64,000 nucleotides of DNA from Hippopus hippopus. Taxonomy: Eukaryota > Mollusca > Bivalvia > Cardiida > Cardiidae. The notes under the pieces are model-generated. The model saw only the letters and a list, made by a program, of their open reading frames with translations, was not told the DNA's origin and searched no databases. The DNA lies in NCBI GenBank assembly GCA_946811185.2, contig OX328100.1:16852999-16916998 (forward strand). The letters run 5' to 3'. The number at the start of each line of letters is the position of its first letter. Position 1 is the first letter of the stretch. Shown one piece after another: positions 44,331-55,289 of the stretch. The position numbers and the translations under genes are program-made.

Positions 44331-44354
44331 TTGATTATGTAAAAGAGAAAAAAG

Positions 44355-44465
44355 TTTAACCTTTTTTCCCAAACAATCTGGTATCTAACAACCTTCAGCA
44401 ATAATGCTTTTGGTTTGTAAACTGCATTTTCTACCAATGTCCCCCGCAAAACATGCCAGCAGACA
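44355..44465 (-). repeat. H1 fragment
   Basis: TTTAACCTTTTTTCCCAAAC and GCATTTTCTACCAATG. Confidence 0.5.
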
Positions 44466-44637
44466 ATTTTGAAAACATCATTGAAAATTGTCAGTTTGAA
44501 CTAATTTTTAAAAAAATGACTATGTTAAAACGTCCTTTCAAAAGCAGAAAATGCTCATAGTGAGTAGATCCTTTTGTTATAACGTTTAAAAAAGGTGTTC
44601 CGTGTCAAGACAAAAAAGTTGCCTGCAAGATATAATG

Positions 44638-44855
44638 TATTAAGCCTTAACTACACTACAAAATTTTCAGACTTATCCAAATTCAAAGCATTTGTAGACG
44701 ACAAAATAAAAGTGACTCAAAAATAGAAATTTGTTTTGGGACTTGTACTAGACATTGTATGAAAAGGAGAAAATGCTGATTAACAGCACCTTCTCTTTTT
44801 CCCACAATTTTTTTTTTATAAAAGCTGTTGTTAAAACTCAAGATTGTGTGGTAAA
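44638..44855 (+). mobile_element. H1 copy
   Basis: TTAAGCCTTAACTACACTAC to GATTGTGTGGTAAA, core GAAAATGCTGATTAACAGC. Confidence 0.78.
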
Positions 44856-45039
44856 CATTTTTTTTGCCAATAGCATAGAAAATCTTCATAGCAATAAAAG
44901 GCCTATTGTCCGTCATTGTTTTAAGATTTTTTCCTCTGATAATATAAGTGAAAGTGAGTTCAATGTAATGAAGATACAACTCACACGAGCGTATCTAGTG
45001 AAAACAAAAGATTTGACAGAGGGCTATGTTATATCTAAC

Positions 45040-45490
45040 CCTTACCAAATAGTCTTGAAATTTAATTGTTTACCAATTGACGAAATTTTAGCCTTGCCCA
45101 AATTGATAGCAGTTGCAGAAGACAATCTATATGTAGCTCAAATTATGATTTCTGTCTGTGACAGGACGGAAACATTGTGTGAAAAGGAGAAAATGCTGGT
45201 AACCATCATTTTCACCTTTTCTCTCGATGTTTTCAAAAGGCTTCTTTCTCAGAGTCGTTCAAGCTCAGAATTTTTTGGTAAAAGGTAAAGGATCCTATGA
45301 AAAAAACAGCTTTGAAAATATTGTGGAAAATGAAAAGAATGCTGTTAACCAGCATTTTCTCTATTTCCCATACTGTTTTAAAATAATCTTTTCAAAGACA
45401 AATCCTGTCAATTGAGTCACATAAAGTTTGCAGTTTGCACTATGCTTCCAATATGACAAGTCTAAAATTTTGTCATCTGGTATACAGTTG
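45040..45490 (+). mobile_element. Two neighbouring H1 copies
   Basis: 45040-45290 is one copy (hairpin GAAAATGCTGGTAACCATC). 45290-45490 is an opposite-facing diverged copy (AATGCTGTTAACCAGCATT). A 177-codon ORF across 44755-45288 is only readthrough of these repeats. Confidence 0.75.
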
Positions 45491-45546
45491 ATTTTTTTTC
45501 TCTGATATCAAGTGAAAGTTAGTTCAATGTATTGAAGTACCGGTAA

Positions 45547-45547
<1 letters not shown>

Positions 45548-45582
<35 letters not shown>

Positions 45583-45605
45583 GATTGAATGATTGATTGA
45601 TTGAA
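45548..45605 (+). repeat. (GATT)n microsatellite at a SINE tail
   Basis: Repeated GATTGATTGATT with ATGATTGA variants, directly joined to the tail side of SINE-B. Confidence 0.9.
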
Positions 45606-45833
45606 TGGTGTTTTACGCTGCATTCAACATTATTTCAGTCATATCACTGCGAGAGCTCACATACACATATTCATGTGTTTCCTGGGCTTCACCAGAACTA
45701 GGCTAGAGCTCTGTTCAAAGTGTCTGTCCTAAGGACACTCCTACAAAAAGCCCAGCAGATCAGGTGGAGCTCGAGCCCGTGGCCTCCAGGTTTATGGGTC
45801 CCACGCTTTACCACTGAGCCACGCAGGAACCCC
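45606..45833 (-). mobile_element. SINE-B
   Basis: GCATTCAACATTATTTCAGT (3' domain complement), CTAGGCTAGAGCTCTG, and the head ending CTTTACCACTGAGCCACGC. Confidence 0.86.
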
Positions 45834-45890
45834 TATTGAAGCAAGAAACTCACACAAGCTTATCCTTGAAAAACAAAAGATATGTTTTAT

Positions 45891-46085
45891 TAAACCCTTC
45901 ACCAGACAATTCCAAGTTTGAAGGACTCTGAGAAAAAAAGTTTTGAAAATATTGTGGGAAAAGGAGAGAATATGGTTACCAGCATTTTCAATTTTCCCAC
46001 AGTGCTTTCCATTCTTTCACTTGAGCCAAATTTGATATCTTGTAGCAAATACTTTCAGTGTGGGTAAACTGTAAATTTTGTCATA
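45891..46085 (-). mobile_element. H1 copy, diverged
   Basis: TTAAACCCTTCACCAGACAA start. The right end is worn (TGTAAATTTTGTCATAAAGC). Confidence 0.75.
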
Positions 46086-46093
46086 AAGCATGG

Positions 46094-46322
46094 TTAACCC
46101 TTTACCAAACAATCCCAGGTTTTAACGACTCTTGGAAAGAAGTCTTTTGAAAACATTGTGGAAAAAGGAGAAAATGCTGGTAACCAGTATTTTCTCCTTT
46201 TCCCATGATGTTTTCTACTCTATGAAGGACAAATTCCAGCATTTGAACCATCTTTAATTTGTCATCTGCAAATGCTTTCAATTTGGACCAGTCTAAAATT
46301 TTGTCGTTTGGTAAAGAGTTAA
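46094..46322 (-). mobile_element. H1 copy, full length
   Basis: TTAACCCTTTACCAAACAAT to GGTAAAGAGTTAA. Few changes in the stem (GTGGAAAAAGG, CCAGTATTTT). Confidence 0.9.
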
Positions 46323-46356
46323 TAAACATAGGCCTGTATTATTGTTTTGTGAGAAG

Positions 46357-46574
46357 TTAAGTCTTTACCAAACGACAAAAATGTAGACTTGAAAGCATCT
46401 GCAGACAACAATTTAAATGAGACTCAAATGATGGAATTTGTCTTCGATAGGTTAGAAAACATTGTGGGAAAAAGGAGAAAATGCTGGTTACCAGCATTTT
46501 CTCCTTTTCCCACGTTTTCTAAAGCCTTCCTTGTCATGGGCATTAAAAGTCCGAATTGTGTGGTAAAGGGTTAA
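46357..46574 (+). mobile_element. H1 copy, full length, opposite orientation to its neighbour
   Basis: TTAAGTCTTTACCAAACGAC to GTGGTAAAGGGTTAA. Long stem around GCTGGTTACCAGC. Confidence 0.9.
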
Positions 46575-46965
46575 ATGGTATCTCATTTTGGTTGCCACCT
46601 CTGAAAAACTGGACAAAGAAATGTGTTGTTTATTTTTTTCTTTTTCACTCATTAGATAAAAAAAAAACACCTTCAAATTGATGGGGAAAAAACCAAGAGA
46701 GATTCTTTTTTTTTTGCATCATTTTTCCACCTACACTGTCATAAACAAGAGAACAATAATGCTGTTGAGGCTATGGATCTCCCACTCATCTGGTGAAAAA
46801 TGAAAAAAGGAAGATATTGTAAAAGCTAAGTGGACAGTGTAGATCAAAGATCAGACAGCACTTTTAGTGAATTTGTAATTTCTGATACAAATTTGAAGTA
46901 GGAGACTTCCAAAACATCCAATGTAAAACAGACTTAGCAACATAGGTTGGCCTATGGTACAGTAT
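46575..46965. other. Intergenic; H2 scrap
   Basis: 46830-46870 has GTAGATCAAAGATCAGACAG. Otherwise nothing was recognised. Confidence 0.4.
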
Positions 46966-46969
46966 ATCC

Positions 46970-47123
46970 CTTTTCCAAACTATCTTGTGTTTAACGACCT
47001 TGATGCAAAACACTTCTGACAACATTGTAAGAAAAGGAAAAAATGCTGGTTACCAGCATTTTCTCTTTTTCCCTCAATATTTTGGACCTTCATGAAGATA
47101 AATCCCATCATTTGGACACCATG
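46970..47123 (-). mobile_element. H1 copy, right end replaced by SINE-A
   Basis: CCTTTTCCAAACTATC start, intact apex AATGCTGGTTACCAGCATT. It ends abruptly at 47123. Confidence 0.75.
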
Positions 47124-47263
47124 AGCAGCAGTGAGGAGGATTGAATCCTGTCGCCATGACTGTCATCAATCCTCGGAAAGAAATGGGCCAAGCCGAGGAT
47201 CAAACCAGCAACCCCCTGTTCTCAAGCCCTGCACATTACCCACTATGCTACAGGGGCTCAGCC
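47124..47263 (-). mobile_element. SINE-A, tail-truncated
   Basis: The tRNA-like head on the minus strand ends CTATGCTACAGGGGCTCAGC. Shared block TGAATCCTGTCGCCATGACT. Confidence 0.78.
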
Positions 47264-47439
47264 TGCTTGGCCAGAAAGTTAGACTATAAAATAAACCAAA
47301 CTCACTTCATTGTCTCATCAGACAATGATATTATTGTATGTATTGAAAGGGAGATCACTGTATGCATTGTAATAGGGCATAGTGAATTGTCTTTCTTGTT
47401 TCATGAAGTAGAGGTTATTATAGATCACTCCATGAATAA

Positions 47440-47585
47440 CCCTTTAGCAAACAATGACCCTGTGCAAGCAGGCTTTTCAAAGCATTGTGGGGAAAGGAGA
47501 AAATGCTGGCAACTAGCATTTTCTCTCTTATCCAAAATGCTTTCTACCCTCTCAAAGATAGTTTTCATCATTTGAGTAACTATGT
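47440..47585 (-). repeat. H1 copy, right end lost
   Basis: AACCCTTTAGCAAACAATGA, core GAAAATGCTGGCAACTAGC. Confidence 0.75.
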
Positions 47586-47693
47586 TGACATGAAAACAAA
47601 CTTGACAAAAGGCACTTATAGTTGTCTTTTTCTTGATTATCTTTGTTGGCAGACAAGAAAACTAAAACACATCCTCTCCTAATGGAATTTCCT

Positions 47694-47922
47694 TTAACCC
47701 TTTCCCAAACAATCCCTGGTTTTCACGACCCTGAGAAAGAATCCTTTTGAAAACATTGTGGGAAAAGGAGAAAATGCTGGTACCCAGCATTTTCTCCTTT
47801 TCCCACAGTGTTTTCTTCCCTTCCCAAAACAAATTTCAATTTTTGAGTCATATTAATTTTGTCATCTGCTAATGCTTCCAATTTGGACTAGTCTATGATT
47901 ATGTCATTTGGTAAAGAGTTAA
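47694..47922 (-). mobile_element. H1 copy, full length
   Basis: TTAACCCTTTCCCAAACAAT to GGTAAAGAGTTAA. Apex GCTGGTACCCAGC. Confidence 0.9.
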
Positions 47923-48119
47923 ATCACAATGACAAAGTTAGCATCACTGTTTGACTGTTCAAATGGACCAATGCAACAAACTTAATGTGGATCTAGATTT
48001 CTGTTTTTTGCATGTGCTTAAATGCCATAATTGTATCACTGAGTCTTCATCAGATTTGATTTCAGAGCCTGCTCACTGAATCATTTTCCTGTTAAAGGGG
48101 TTGAAACATGTCATCACCC

Positions 48120-49320
48120 ACTCAAGTAACATTACATCCATTTGTGACATCTTTCCAGATCTAGTGACCCCCACTTAATTTGCTCCCGTATGAATCTGCA
48201 ATGAGCAACCCCCTTGATTCTGCAACCAACGACCACCAAATCCTGCTCTGGCCACCACCACCAATAAAGCAACCCCATGAATGACCACATGGCTTCTGTG
48301 TGAACCTGCAATGAGTGACACCGAATTGATGTGACCAACAACCACCAAATCCTTCTCGGGCAACCACATTGCCCCTGTGTGAACCTGCAATCAGTGACCC
48401 TTCGTTATTGTGACCAACAACCACCAAATCCTGCTCGGGCGATCACCTGCCACAAGGGTCATGAACGATCACAGGTAAACCTCTCCCCCAACTTAATTTG
48501 CTCCTATATGAACCTGCAATGAGCAAACCCCTCGTTTCTGCAAACTGCAACCACCAATTCTATGGTTTTCTTGAGACAATCAACCTATATGATAAGAGAC
48601 TGTAAATTTTCCGAACACGTCCCATAAATCACCTAGATAAATCACAGTCAGTACTTATAGGTCTATTGTCCCAAGGAAGTCTTAGTTTTGGCGGTTGCTG
48701 GCAGAAACAAGGGTACATATAGGAGCAAATTTAGAAATTTAGTGGGGGATGGGGAGTTCATTCATCAGGTCACGTCTTGAAGGTGTATGCTTGAGCAGGA
48801 TTTGGTGGTCAGAGGTTGCAGTTATGAGGGGGTTGTTCAATGCAGGTTCATATGGAAGCAATGTGGTCATTCATGGTGTCACTTATTGCAGGTGGTTGCC
48901 TGAGCACAATTTGGTAGTTGTTGGACGCAGAATTGAGGGGGTCATTTATTGCAGGTTCATATAGGAGCAAATTTAGTAGGGGAGCTTAATCTGGAAAGAT
49001 GTCCTAATTGACATGATATTATTTATTCTTGTGATAACATGTTTTAATCCATTAAACAAGAAAACAGTGATAAGGTGACCATGCTCTGAAATCAATTGTG
49101 ATGAAGACCCAATGATATATGGCATTTTGGCATATGTGAAAACAGAAATCTTGGTTTGCGTTAAGTTTGTTAAATCAGTTTGTTTGTGCACGCTTGAATG
49201 GTCGCCCCAAAAGGATTTGGTAGTCGTTGGTCGCATTGAAGAAGTGGATGCTTTTCGTGGAGCAAATTTAGTGGGGCTGGAGCTTGATCTGGAAAGATGT
49301 CCCAATTGACATAATGTTAT
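48120..49320. repeat. Inverted minisatellite complex
   Basis: Left block 48120-48545 has GCAATGAGYRAC units starting at 48198, 48308, 48387 and 48516 (spacing 110, 79 and 129). Each contains ACCACCAAATCC. The right block 48720-49010 and a third piece 49150-49320 have the complement (GGATTTGGTGGTYGTTGG, GCAGGTTCATATRGGAGCAA). The flank GACATCTTTCCAGATC recurs inverted as GATCTGGAAAGATGTC. Repeated open frames (for example minus 48161-48427) arise from the repeat and are not supported as genes. Confidence 0.8.
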
Positions 49321-49341
49321 TTGTGTCTGTGATGATGGATC

Positions 49342-49791
49342 TTAAACCTTTGGCACACAATCCCAACTTTTAATGACTCTGAGAAAGAAGCTTGTTAAAA
49401 AAATTGTGGGAAAAGGTGAAAATGCATTTAACTCTTTACCAAACGACAAAACTTAGACTAGTCCAAATTCAAAGCATTTGCAGAGGACAAAATAAATGTG
49501 ACTCAAAACTTGAAATTTGCTTTGGGAAGAGTAGAAAACATTGTGGGAAAAGGAGAAAATGCTGGTAACCAGCGTTTTCTCCTTTTCCCACAATGCTTTC
49601 TAAAGGTTTCTTTCTCAGGGTCGTTAAAAGTCGGGATGGTGTGGTAAAGGGTTAACTAGCATCTCCTTTTCCGACAATGTTTCTAGCCTTCCAAAAACAA
49701 ATTTCAATTTTTCAGTCACATTTCTTTTGTCATTTGCAAATGCTTTCAATGTGGAGTAGTCTACAATTTTGTCAGTTGGTAATAGAGTTAA
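49342..49791 (-). mobile_element. Outer H1 copy with another H1 in its hairpin apex
   Basis: The left half 49342-49431 ends AAAATGCATTTAA and the right half resumes TTAACTAGCATCTCC at 49652. The end at 49791 is AGAGTTAA. Joining the flanks gives an H1 hairpin whose apex would read about TTAA. Confidence 0.9.
49428..49655 (+). mobile_element. Inner H1 copy, full length
   Basis: TTAACTCTTTACCAAACGAC to GTGGTAAAGGGTTAA. One mismatch in the stem (GGTAACCAGCGTTTTC). TTAA on both sides. Confidence 0.92.
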
Positions 49792-49794
49792 ACA

Positions 49795-50440
49795 AGAAAA
49801 CAATGATAAGGTGACCAGGCTCTGAAATCAATTGTGATGAGGACCCAATGATATATGGCATTGAGGCTTCTGTCAAGTTTATTTTTCATGTCCACATAGG
49901 TGCCATGGATGGCTCAGCATCAAAATCTGCCTTCAAAGCATAATTGGAAAATCAGAGTAAAAAAAATACTAACAACAGTCAAACCTGGTTTAAGAAACCA
50001 CACAAGGAAATCTTGAAAGCACTCTCTTTAGGCAGGTGGCCTCTCAATAATCTCGGCTAGGACACTTCTTTGTACTGGCATCAGTGGGCTGATTATAAAG
50101 TCTAGTCTTACATTTTTTTAAGTAAATTATTTGTGAAGACTTAGAAAAATCGACAGATTATAGAGCAAATTTTCCATTGAATATGATTCCTACTTCATTT
50201 CAATGTAAACGTAAGGCATTTTTAAAATATCCAGTAACAGAAACCATTGTGAAAAATGGAGAAAAAACTATTCATAAGCAATTTCTCTGTTTTTCAGATA
50301 GCATGTTGATATAATCTCGTGATGTCATAACTTGAAATAATATTAGGTCGCATATTAATGTGACCATGTTTTTACATCAAAGCAGCTTTAACTCAACGAA
50401 TTCTGTGAGTATCTGCTTGTTCATTTCAACATTTCAACAA
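49795..50440. other. Intergenic, nothing recognised
   Basis: 49798-49860 (ACAATGATAAGGTGACC...) repeats sequence at 49065-49120. Otherwise no feature. Confidence 0.4.
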
Positions 50441-50442
50441 TG

Positions 50443-50654
50443 TTAACTCTTATGCTGCTAAGCACGTTTCACTGACCTTTTGCAGACAGTGTAGATCAAG
50501 AGCAGACTGCACAGAACATGCAGTCTGCTCTTGGATCTACACTGTCCGAGAAGGAGATATCATTCCCCAAAACATATATTTGAAATAGCAATATTGTGGT
50601 TTTTACTACCAAACTGAAAATTTTATTTTGGTTATTTAGCAGGATAAGGGTTAA
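50443..50654 (+). mobile_element. H2 hairpin MITE, full length
   Basis: TTAACTCTTATGCTGCTAAG to TTAGCAGGATAAGGGTTAA. Hairpin GAGCAGACTGCACAGAACA: both arms carry the same compensating change (GAGCAG/CTGCTC) relative to other copies. Confidence 0.88.
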
Positions 50655-50655
50655 A

Positions 50656-51150
50656 AGTAACTCTTCCTGAAAGCTTTACAATATTGGGCACATCAAACAA
50701 AAATTAACATTTGCATAAGCTTCGAGATAAAACAATTAAAGCCTCTAAATAATCTTGACTAGGGCACTCTTGCTAGCATCTTGCATCTTACCAGGCTTGA
50801 TATGGAAATATGTTCCAAACTGACATAATTGATAAGTCCTTAGAAATCAGAGTAAAAAGAATTTCCAGTATCACATCGGTGTTTGCGTGATTGAAAATGG
50901 AGTAAAATAAACTATCTTTGACCCTGTGCTGTACCTTTTTTGAAACACCCAAATCTTTGCTGTTTATTGCTGTCAAACATATGTCCAGTGGTTTACACAA
51001 CAAAGTAATAAAAAGAATGGCTCATCAACTAATCACATGTTTTGCTATTCCACCTCAAACCACCCTTGATAACTCACAGTAAACTAGAAATATCTTTAAA
51101 ATAAAAGCAGATAGACAGTGTAAATTTTGCCAGCAAATAGGCAGGGGCCC
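50656..51150. other. Intergenic, nothing recognised
   Basis: No feature identified. Confidence 0.35.
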
Positions 51151-51154
51151 TTAC

Positions 51155-51261
51155 AATAAACATGTCTACATTTTTGACCAATCACAAATTTCAATTTATT
51201 CATTTGTTATCAGTACCAGACAGTAGGTCAAAAGCCAGCACATTCAGCTACGCCGAAAAAG
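51155..51261 (+). repeat. D-repeat
   Basis: Nearly identical to 28601-28710 (AACATGTCTACATTTTTGAC; TTCAGCTACGCCGAAAAAG). Confidence 0.75.
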
Positions 51262-51304
51262 TCCCTTCCAGGTGGTATGTCAGGTGTCACACTAGTAACT
51301 TTTT

Positions 51305-51765
51305 ATCTCATTGAAAATGTAACGGTTCTGACAACCTCCCAAGGCGAGTATTAGAACCCTTGACCTCCAGATCCCAAGGCAAAGGCTCTACCACGTCGCT
51401 ACAAAAGCTAGCTCTATTGCAAGGCAGTATAAGTGTTCCTTTATACAAACATAAGCTGTACATTTATATCTATCTGTGGGATATCTACCAGTATACTACA
51501 TACTCGCCCCACCATATGAAGATTTGTCCACAACTTTTGCTCTGTCTCTCAACTAAGTGGGTTTTTAAAGTGGACACCAATGTAACAGTTTTGACAAAAT
51601 TTAATAACCTCCCAAGGTGAGTATTTGAATCATGGACCTCCAGGTCCCAAGGCGAACACTCTACCACATCGCTAAAAAGGCTAGCTCTATATAGTATAAG
51701 TGTCCCCTTACACAAACTATACATTTATATCTGTGGGATAGACCATTATACTACAAAAATAAAGC
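51305..51765 (-). mobile_element. SINE-E, tRNA-derived, two tandem copies
   Basis: Units start at about 51318 and 51583. Each holds ACCTCCCAAGG, a GACCTCCAGRTCCCAAGGC block and CTCTACCACRTCGCTA (A-box complement). Beyond the head is ATAAGTGTYCCYTTAYACAA. The unit is about 260 bp. Confidence 0.65.
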
Positions 51766-51769
51766 TACT

Positions 51770-52288
51770 GCTGATTCCTGACGAAGCAGGAGCTTAGCAG
51801 TTTCCCCCCCCCCTCATAGAATATATGTCCAATGTCCTCCACAAAACGGTGCAGAAAATGGGATCAAGAGTGATAGCCTTTTTTGCTATTCCTCTTCAAA
51901 CACATCAACCCACACTGTGAGTCAAGCTCCTCTCTGCGATAGACCATGCCTCTTTGCCCGGTCACAATCAAAGAAATGATCCTGAAAGAAACGCAAAAAC
52001 TGCATTATCTGAAGACATAATCAATTTAAGTTCGGAAACTCATTTCAGACCTGTGTTATCATCTGTCATTACCTGGGCCAATTTTTTTTCCCAATCTGTC
52101 AATTTTCTAGATTTCAAAGAACCAGTCTAACTCATGATTCAGTAATTTGTTAGATAAAAGTGGATTTTATGAATCCCTAATTAGGCAATGTCTTGCTTGT
52201 TAATAAAGGTAGTAGGGTATTGATTGCGGTTGTATACTGTGGTGTCATAAATGTAAGTAACCAGCATTTAGGCTAGCAAGAGTCTGCC
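51770..52288. other. Intergenic; H3 scrap
   Basis: 52070-52200 resembles the right half of H3 (CCTGGGCCAATTTTT, AACCAGTCTAACTCATGATTC). Confidence 0.5.
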
Positions 52289-52408
52289 AAATAAACATGA
52301 GCACATTTTCATGATTTTTACCAATCGTAAATTACCATCTTTTGTTTCGATTTCAACAATATTTAACAAGAAGGTTAAAGGCCAGTACATTCAGCTATGC
52401 CGAAAAAG
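52289..52408 (+). repeat. D-repeat, diverged
   Basis: AAATAAACATGAGCACATTT...CAGCTATGCCGAAAAAG. Confidence 0.65.
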
Positions 52409-52409
52409 A

Positions 52410-54040
52410 GGGGCAGAATTCTGCCCATTTTCAATAGCCTGTTTTGATCCTTATGTACCATGTTGCACCGCTGCAAATTCCTTATGGGTCATAGTAATCT
52501 AGTTCAAAAATTTGACAGAAAGGACTTTTCTGCACTGTTTTATCAGGGAAAATTTCTTGTGTTGATTTAATGATTCCTGTGAAAACTGAGAGCAATTTTG
52601 TAATTTCTTGGTCAACTATTTTGTGTCTGTGCCCACTGCCCACATAATAGGGAACATGAATTACATCCCAGAAAGGCCTTTTTTTTCACTCTGATATTTT
52701 AAGGGTAGATGCATTTGAAATAGAAAAGCTAAAAAGCTCAAATTTTTTGAGCGGTAATTCCATGTGTAGGCCACAGGAAATACATGGCATTTGATAGAGA
52801 CAAACAGCAAAGCTGTGGATTTGCCAATAAAAGTCGCCAGAAGGTCAAAGATTGTGAATTTCACTCTCTTCTCAATGTAGTAAAAAAACAACTGGTGTGA
52901 CACCACATGTAGCTGTATCAGGGGAGGCAATCGACTTAGCGCCTTGTTCTAGATTGTGTGTGAGCGACGGGGACCAGTTTAAGCGTCTGCAACAACCAAT
53001 GAAATCGGTCTGTAGTTGCTGCGAATTCCACAATAAACAGACGACTGGTAGAGAATTTTACTGCAAAGCACTGATAAAACACTGTTTTAATGGTTTCAAA
53101 TTTACTAATTTCACCATTAAAATGAACAAGTAAGGTTTTACTTTATTAATTGAAGCTCCGTCTGTTGACATACGAATGGACTATTCACTTTATTTGACTT
53201 TATTGGAGCTTTACGTGTGTTTCTCTAGTGGGTGGGGAATGTGACTATACTAGTGCCGACTTTTTTCTCCATTTTTTAAATTCTTATCTCTATACCCAGT
53301 TGATGATTTTCATTTATTGGCCTATGTTAAACGTGTTTCAGACGACAAATCGAATGTGAATCAAATGATGAGATCGTATTTGAAAGAGCAGGGCAGTTCC
53401 ATAGTACAGATAACTGTCCCAAAAGGCAATGTTACTTTTTGACTGGTCGCCTCTGGGTACAGAGACGATCAAGACAAAATCAGTTGAAAGCTCCACACAG
53501 ATTTTGTGCGCAAGTTTGAACTCTCATAATTCCGCAAATAGAGCACTAAACTAGGATTTAAACATACCTGTTGATAGCATATTCAATAACCTTTTGTTTG
53601 AAATGCAAATATTTTCAATTTAAACGCTGAACATAGAGAAAACCGTGCATTTCATCTGTTACTCGAGTTGTTTACGTTCCCGAAAACAGACAAAATGGCC
53701 GCCATGCACGATAAATTTTGCCAGTGTTTTTTTCCGAGATTTACATGTTATAAACAACTTCTACAAGCTCTTTATGTAATGAAAGGTTTATTAATTTGTC
53801 GTTGGTCATGTTTGTTACTAAAAGTCAGTTGCATTTCGCTGCAATACAGATTAAACCGACGAAACAGAAAGTTAGTATAGCGCTCTATCTTTGCTACCGG
53901 AAAATTTACGATGGACTTAAGACAGTACGGTGCACAATAAATGTTCAAATATGAAAAATATCACCGTAGCGTCTCATTATTGAGACTAGGCAGTTCCAAT
54001 GAAGGACTCCCAAAGTCATTAGATGATTAGTTTTGACGCG
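52410..54040. other. Intergenic upstream of DYNC2H1; one H1 scrap
   Basis: 53335-53395 has an H1 left-arm piece (CAGACGACAAATCGAATGTG). CAACCAATGAAATCGG at about 52990 contains a CCAAT element. No supported ORF. Confidence 0.4.
53680..53710 (+). promoter_or_regulatory. YY1-like site, possible promoter region
   Basis: CAAAATGGCCGCCATG resembles the YY1 element often found just downstream of animal transcription starts. It lies 2.3 kb upstream of the DYNC2H1 start codon, and a 5' UTR intron could join them because a splice acceptor TATATTTGCAG ends at 55993. This link is inference. Confidence 0.25.
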
Positions 54041-54045
54041 CATTA

Positions 54046-54196
54046 CCCATTACCGGATGACAAACTTTTGATTTGTCTAATTCCAAAGAATTTGTAAATG
54101 GCATATTAAATGTGACTTGAATGATAGGATTAAGCTTGAAGAAGGTGTGAAAGTCTTCTCTGTCAAAGACGTAAAAGCACAGGATTGTGTGCAGGG
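54046..54196 (+). repeat. H1 internal-deletion copy
   Basis: CATTACCGGATGACAAACTT and the right part ACAGGATTGTGTGC flank a missing hairpin. Confidence 0.65.
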
Positions 54197-54199
54197 TTT

Positions 54200-55083
54200 G
54201 AATTTCATTTTTTTATCCACTGGCAAATTTTTGCAAGTGGCTATTTTTCCCACTCACAAAATTAAAATTGGACTCGCATTTTCTTTTTTTTTTAATCCCA
54301 GCATGCCTGCCAATAGTAAAAACGAACGGCCAGTACAAACTGTTCAATTCTATTCTATTACGTAACCTGTCGACCAGAGACAACAACCAAACAAAAAAGG
54401 AACGTTAAATAACATTAAAACCATCATTTAACTATCAATACAATTCCAGTTGAATATCTGTGCTCAAACCAAGTTAAATTTCTATAAAATTTACTTTAGT
54501 GGATGATTTTGTAAATGAATTACGGACGTATCACATTCGAATATCTGCATGTCCGATAACTGGTTTAGCGAGTCCACCATGTCCGACTTGCTTCTTGTTG
54601 TTATTTGTGCATGATAGTTGTCTTTTCATGAAAGATTGACAAATATTTCTGTCTTATAATCAGAGATTGAATTTGCCAGTCGTTTTTTCTGTATAAAAAA
54701 ACACAAAATCGTAGATTTGGCTGTGAGTGCATACAAACGCACTTGGCTCATGAAACTCGGATAACGAACAACAACTTGGAGGCTTCAATGGCGACATGTA
54801 AAATTATCAACAGCTGTCGATGGGTATAGTCTCAGTGGGACATGACCGATATTCATCCATAACAGAAAGAATTACCTTATTTGTATTTACATATGAAATT
54901 TAGTACATTTTGGAAATTGTTCTTCAATAATTTGCACTCGCATTTTTTATCGAGTGCTTGAAATTTCAACTTGCATTTTCCAATTCTGATTTTGCGAGTA
55001 AATATGTGGGAATTTCGAACCCTGGTGTGGTTAAAGGTTAAGCAGTTCAGCCACTGTATCATTAGTTTAACAGCTGAGTTATA
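54200..55083. other. Intergenic; weak inverted pair
   Basis: 54215-54285 (ACTGGCAAATTTTTGCAAGTGG, ACTCGCATTTTC) and 54930-55030 (CACTCGCATTTTTTATCGAGTG, TTTTGCGAGTAAATATG) share motifs of one unknown repeat. Confidence 0.4.
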
Positions 55084-55289
55084 TTAACCCTTTACCACAC
55101 AATTCCAACTTTCAATGACCGTTGAAGAGAAAGCTTTGGAAAACATTGTGGGAAAAGGAGAAAATGCTGGTAACCAGTTTTCTACCCTATCAAATAAAAA
55201 TTGCACCATTTGAGCCACATTGAAATTGTTATCTGCAAATGCTTTCAATTTGGACACAGCTGAAATTTTTTCATCTGGTAAAGGGTTAA
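55084..55289 (-). mobile_element. H1 copy with shortened right stem
   Basis: TTAACCCTTTACCACACAAT to CTGGTAAAGGGTTAA. After GCTGGTAACCAG, about 23 bases of the right arm are missing. It is the nearest TTAA-complete H1 upstream of DYNC2H1. Confidence 0.88.

Noticed and set aside
44755..45288. 177-codon open frame, the longest on the + strand in the intergenic region
   Set aside because: It reads through two H1 repeats and the sequence between them. The same peptide pieces (such as EKEKMLV) recur wherever H1 occurs, so it is a repeat artefact.
47141..47575. 144-codon open frame
   Set aside because: It joins a SINE-A head with an H1 copy and has no gene-like features.
48160..48540. CRISPR-like regularly spaced repeats
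   Set aside because: The spacing varies (79-129 bp), the spacers are similar to one another and the genome is eukaryotic. It is a minisatellite.
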